6,509 bases of DNA, taken from Burkholderia gladioli. Lineage in GTDB: Bacteria; Pseudomonadota; Gammaproteobacteria; Burkholderiales; Burkholderiaceae. This document shows, in pieces, positions 6,501-6,509 of the stretch. The notes beneath the pieces are model-generated. The model had not been told where the DNA came from and did not search any database. It saw only the letters and a list, made by a program, of their open reading frames with translations. A program made the position numbers and the translations under genes. How positions within the stretch are numbered: the stretch's first letter is position 1; each line of letters opens with the position of its first letter. The stretch lies in assembly GCA_009914575.1 (NCBI GenBank), contig WNEB01000085.1, forward strand, positions 1-6,509. The letters are read 5' to 3'.

Positions 6501-6509
6501 TTGCAGTCC
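582..6509 (-). CDS. Non-ribosomal peptide synthetase, C-terminal part (A-T-E-C-A-T), 5' end outside window
   Basis: Cytoplasmic assembly-line enzyme that activates amino acids as adenylates, loads them on phosphopantetheine arms and condenses them into a peptide. The frame is open from base 6509 to a TAA at 584-582, giving 1975 residues (numbered here from the edge codon, residue 1 at 6509-6507). Domain order is A1 partial (1-315), T1 (325-393), E (420-852), C (877-1327), A2 (1359-1867), T2 (1883-1952) and a short tail. The frame begins inside an A domain, just before its FDVS core. The GTG at 6488 is therefore an internal valine codon, not a start, and the real start lies to the right of the window. 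All core motifs expected for these domains are intact, with no frameshift or stop, so the enzyme looks functional. Predicted contribution: D-Ser followed by a basic residue. The protein ends right after T2 with no release domain. No gene follows it closely on the same strand, so it is probably distal in its operon. The product family is not recognised. Confidence 0.97.
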   Translation of the reverse strand, partial: GLQRGETVLQKTPFSFDVSVWEFFWPLMVGARLAIAAPGAHRAPTELAQTILAHRVTTLHFVPSMLQAFVASDAAASCAATLKRIVCSGEALPADLSARTAAVLPGVALHNLYGPTEAAIDVTAWTCVDEAGRPVPIGRPIAATQTWVLDARLNPVPPGVPGELYLGGAGLARGYLGRADLTADRFVPDPFAEAPGARLYRTGDLARWRTDGAIDYLGRIDHQVKIRGLRIELGEIESALTAEAAVREAVVIAHEGRLVAYVTGDQPDTGALRTALSARLPDYMVPWRIVALDALPLSPNGKADRRALPLPEADAESAANYEAPQAGVETELAAIWAALLRSARVGRRDDFFELGGDSILALQIVARARQAGYVLTARQIFEQPTIAELAAVALPVGGHDASAQRAAAAEEATAVADGAPVALMPVQSWFLAKPLANRNHWNQSVLLHLDAAPDAARLEQALRAVAAAHPALRLRFAHDAAADAWRQRIAALDAAPLVATHTGVAPDAIDAACDAIQGALDIERGPLLRALVLGVRDGSWRIAIAIHHLAVDTVSWRILLGDLHRAYRQLGAGEPVALPAPTLSYPGFARRVHDAARRADVAASLGDWLAIGAVEAALPARASGAPVAHTATVALDADTTRRLQQPACAAYRTQLADLLLVATGRALCAFAGRETLRIDMEGHGRDAPVGEADLSRTVGWFTSIHPLALRPTGEIGAEIKRVKEARRNLPHGGVSFGMLRYAGDAEARAALAAVGEADVLFNYLGQFDGALASQDHGDDAWRLAAERGGRAVGADNAPSHALDIAAQIRDGALSIALRHPGGDRFDAAALDALAASLHAELLAVLAHCTSGAVGLTPSDVPLAAIDQARLDALPVPAAELADLYPLAPMQAGIVFHSLLGAQQHAYVNQLRVDADGLDPARFEAAWAAVAQRHEMLRTGVLAFDDQPRQWVARAVATPFTALDLRDAAVGEPAALAERLDRFSADDLARGFDLAAPPLWRVTLLRTGEARHHVVWTFHHVLLDGWSAAQLLAEVLAIYGGAAPAEAPPRYRRFVGWLAAQPREASDAWWQAQTARLDGPSLLTHALPAPAASRAHAARHGVVHLRCDAPRTARLAAFARAQRATLSALVQAAWLVLLQRYTGQRTVTFGATVVGRPDSLPGADRMLGLFINTISVIGAPAPSMRVGDWLAAVQRDGVAAREHEHLPLADIQRRAGIEGGQPMFDTLLVFENYPVDAILDDASPHGLRFSGLRNEDRTSYPLTLSVTLGRAAHAATPGEAAEAGKASDSAHGEAGQLDIEFAYAGDLFTQAQIARLAAQFGALLDAFAADAAAPLGALDPLPHAERAKLAAWGQGADAPALPPVHRRIAAQAAMRPDATALVHDGESLDYGTLDARANRIAHALRAVGVGPDVRVGIAIERSLGMIVAILGVLKAGGAYVPLDPSYPAERLAMMIEDSGIALALTEHAGADDRGRMPVPALDIAALAVDASGQPSGAPACAVRGEHLAYLIYTSGSTGRPKGVGITHDALARHTEVSIDMFGIGETDRVLQFSTFNFDGFVEQVFPALASGAALIVRGPELWSTGRFVDEVARERITVADLTTAYWNALAQDFAARPEARQALATLRCVHAGGEAMPAGGVRAWRAAGLSGVTLANTYGPSEATVTATRFDCGALLRDAASEVPAQIPLGGPLPGRTLAVLDAHGNLAPLGAAGELCIGGPLLARGYHDRPDLTVERFVADPLAAEVGARLYRTGDIVRWHDDGSLAYLGRADHQVKIRGFRIELGEIEAGLLQDPRVREAAVITRDGPGGLRVLAYVAPAGGAELAGAALRAELAGRLPDYMVPAAVVVLDALPLNPNGKIDRRALPEPVAQAADDAAALPQGETETALAGIWSTLLGVAPVRRTDRFFELGGHSLAAMQAQSAIRAKLGAEVPLVDLMRNPPLAALAEAVDALRAPTASDADIAAELNDILAGL
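585..863 (-). other. Terminal carrier domain T2 plus 23-residue C-terminal tail
   Basis: Last domain of the protein. RFFELGGHSLAAMQ carries the phosphopantetheine Ser1915 (codon 767-765). The LGGHS form fits a carrier serving a C or release domain rather than an E domain. The carrier fold ends at about residue 1952. The remaining 23 residues contain DADIAAELNDILAGL, an acidic stretch likely to form an amphipathic helix, then the stop. There is no GxSxG thioesterase, no NAD-binding reductase motif and no HHxxxD condensation motif after T2. The tail could be a docking segment for a partner protein; that is inference only. Confidence 0.88.
909..2435 (-). other. Adenylation domain A2, probable basic amino acid
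   Basis: Complete A domain of the last module. Cores: LKAGGAYVPLDPSYP (A2, about 1432-1446), YTSGSTGRPKG (A3 P-loop, 1511-1521), FNFDGFVEQ (A4, about 1554-1562), NTYGPSEATVT (A5, 1655-1665), YRTGDIVRW (A7, 1751-1759), KIRGFRIELGEIE (A8, about 1776-1788) and NPNGKIDRRAL (A10, Lys1860). Manual alignment to GrsA-PheA gives D1557, G1558, E1561, D1599, V1628, A1630, T1656, V1664, T1665 and K1860, that is DGEDVATVTK. The acidic residues at the 239 and 278 positions suggest a positively charged side chain. The DGEDxxTVxK pattern resembles, from memory, lysine codes of pyoverdine-type synthetases; ornithine or another diamino acid remains possible. The domain call is secure, the substrate call tentative. 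Confidence 0.92.
2529..3881 (-). other. Condensation domain, DCL-like
   Basis: Forms the peptide bond between the upstream D-Ser chain and the amino acid on T2. Visible: DLYPLAPMQAGIVFHSLL at the start (about 882-899), active-site HHVLLDGWS (1018-1026), GLFINTISV (about 1167-1175), EHLPLADIQRRAG (about 1203-1215) and FDTLLVFENYP (about 1223-1233). The YPLAPMQxGxxFHSL opening and HHxLLDGWS are typical of C domains that accept a D-configured donor after an E domain; that subtype call is from family knowledge. Odd feature: an Ala/Gly-rich stretch of about 26 residues (about 1269-1294) interrupts the C-terminal part between VTLG and LDIEFAY. Confidence 0.92.
3954..5252 (-). other. Epimerization domain (L-Ser to D-Ser)
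   Basis: Epimerizes the T1-bound aminoacyl or peptidyl residue at its alpha carbon. Visible signatures: the opening LMPVQSWF (about 423-430), the catalytic HHLAVDTVSW (547-556, with the HHxxxD histidines), DMEGHGRD (about 679-686), RTVGWFTSIHPL (about 696-707), PHGGVSFGMLRY (about 730-741) and LFNYLGQFD (760-768). TVGWFT, EGHGR and the NYLGQFD ending separate E domains from ordinary condensation domains. All key residues are present, so the domain should be active. It follows T1 directly and precedes a C domain, the standard position for making a D residue at the upstream module. Confidence 0.93.
5331..5537 (-). other. Peptidyl carrier (thiolation) domain T1
   Basis: Carrier domain of about 70 residues (325-393) that holds serine for the following E domain. 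The motif DDFFELGGDSILALQI contains the phosphopantetheine attachment Ser358 (codon 5438-5436). The LGGDS form, with Asp before the Ser, is typical of carrier domains that precede an epimerization domain, in contrast to the LGGHS form of T2. This agrees with the domain order. Confidence 0.93.
5565..6509 (-). other. Adenylation domain A1 (partial), serine-type pocket
   Basis: Loads the first visible module. The N-terminal third, including the P-loop core (YTSGSTG type), lies beyond the window edge. Visible cores: FDVSVWEFF (A4, residues 16-24), NLYGPTEAAIDVT (A5, about 111-123), LYRTGDLARW (A7, about 199-208), the HQVKIRGLRIELGEIE stretch (A8, about 222-237), LPDYMVPW (A9) and NGKADRRAL (A10, catalytic Lys 302). 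Aligning by eye to GrsA-PheA gives pocket residues D17, V18, W21, H60, V86, S88, L112, I120, D121 and K302, that is DVWHVSLIDK. This is close to serine codes I know from siderophore and lipopeptide synthetases (DVWHxSL[IV]DK). Serine assignment is well supported; the alignment itself was manual. Confidence 0.9.

Noticed and set aside
1..6509. CRISPR array, tRNA or rRNA gene
   Set aside because: No regularly spaced repeats, no cloverleaf-like segment and no rRNA signature were found on either strand.

Overview
The window is very GC-rich. Almost all of it (about 582-6509) is one gene read on the minus strand: the C-terminal 1975 residues of a large non-ribosomal peptide synthetase (NRPS). The gene runs off the right edge, so its start and first modules are not visible. 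High GC, strong G/C preference at third codon positions, an E-domain-containing NRPS and an IS-like flank fit a Burkholderia-type beta-proteobacterium. This is an inference from style; no species can be named.

NRPS layout, in reading direction (right to left): partial A1 (6509 to about 5565) - T1 (5537-5331) - epimerization domain E (about 5252-3954) - condensation domain C (about 3881-2529) - A2 (about 2435-909) - T2 (863-654) - a 23-residue tail, stop at 582. The A1 pocket reads DVWHVSLIDK, a serine-type code. Epimerization follows, so D-Ser should be passed to the next C domain, which looks like a D-Ser-accepting (DCL) type. The A2 pocket reads DGEDVATVTK. Its two acidic residues suggest a basic amino acid, possibly lysine. 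The protein therefore probably adds -D-Ser-(basic residue)- at the end of its assembly line. No thioesterase, reductase or terminal C domain follows T2, so how the chain is released or handed on is not explained here.

Downstream flank (1-581): two G/C-rich inverted repeats lie just past the NRPS stop, one of them a plausible terminator (503-530). Then comes a decayed minus-strand fragment (about 129-362). It reads like the N-terminus and first membrane helix of a membrane sensor protein if one or two frameshifts are allowed. It is cut at about 127/128 by what looks like an insertion-sequence end: an IS-like terminal repeat (109-127), preceded on the plus strand by a short open C-terminus ending at 73 that resembles a transposase tail. 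The NRPS gene thus appears to be the last gene of its transcription unit, bordered by genomic debris.
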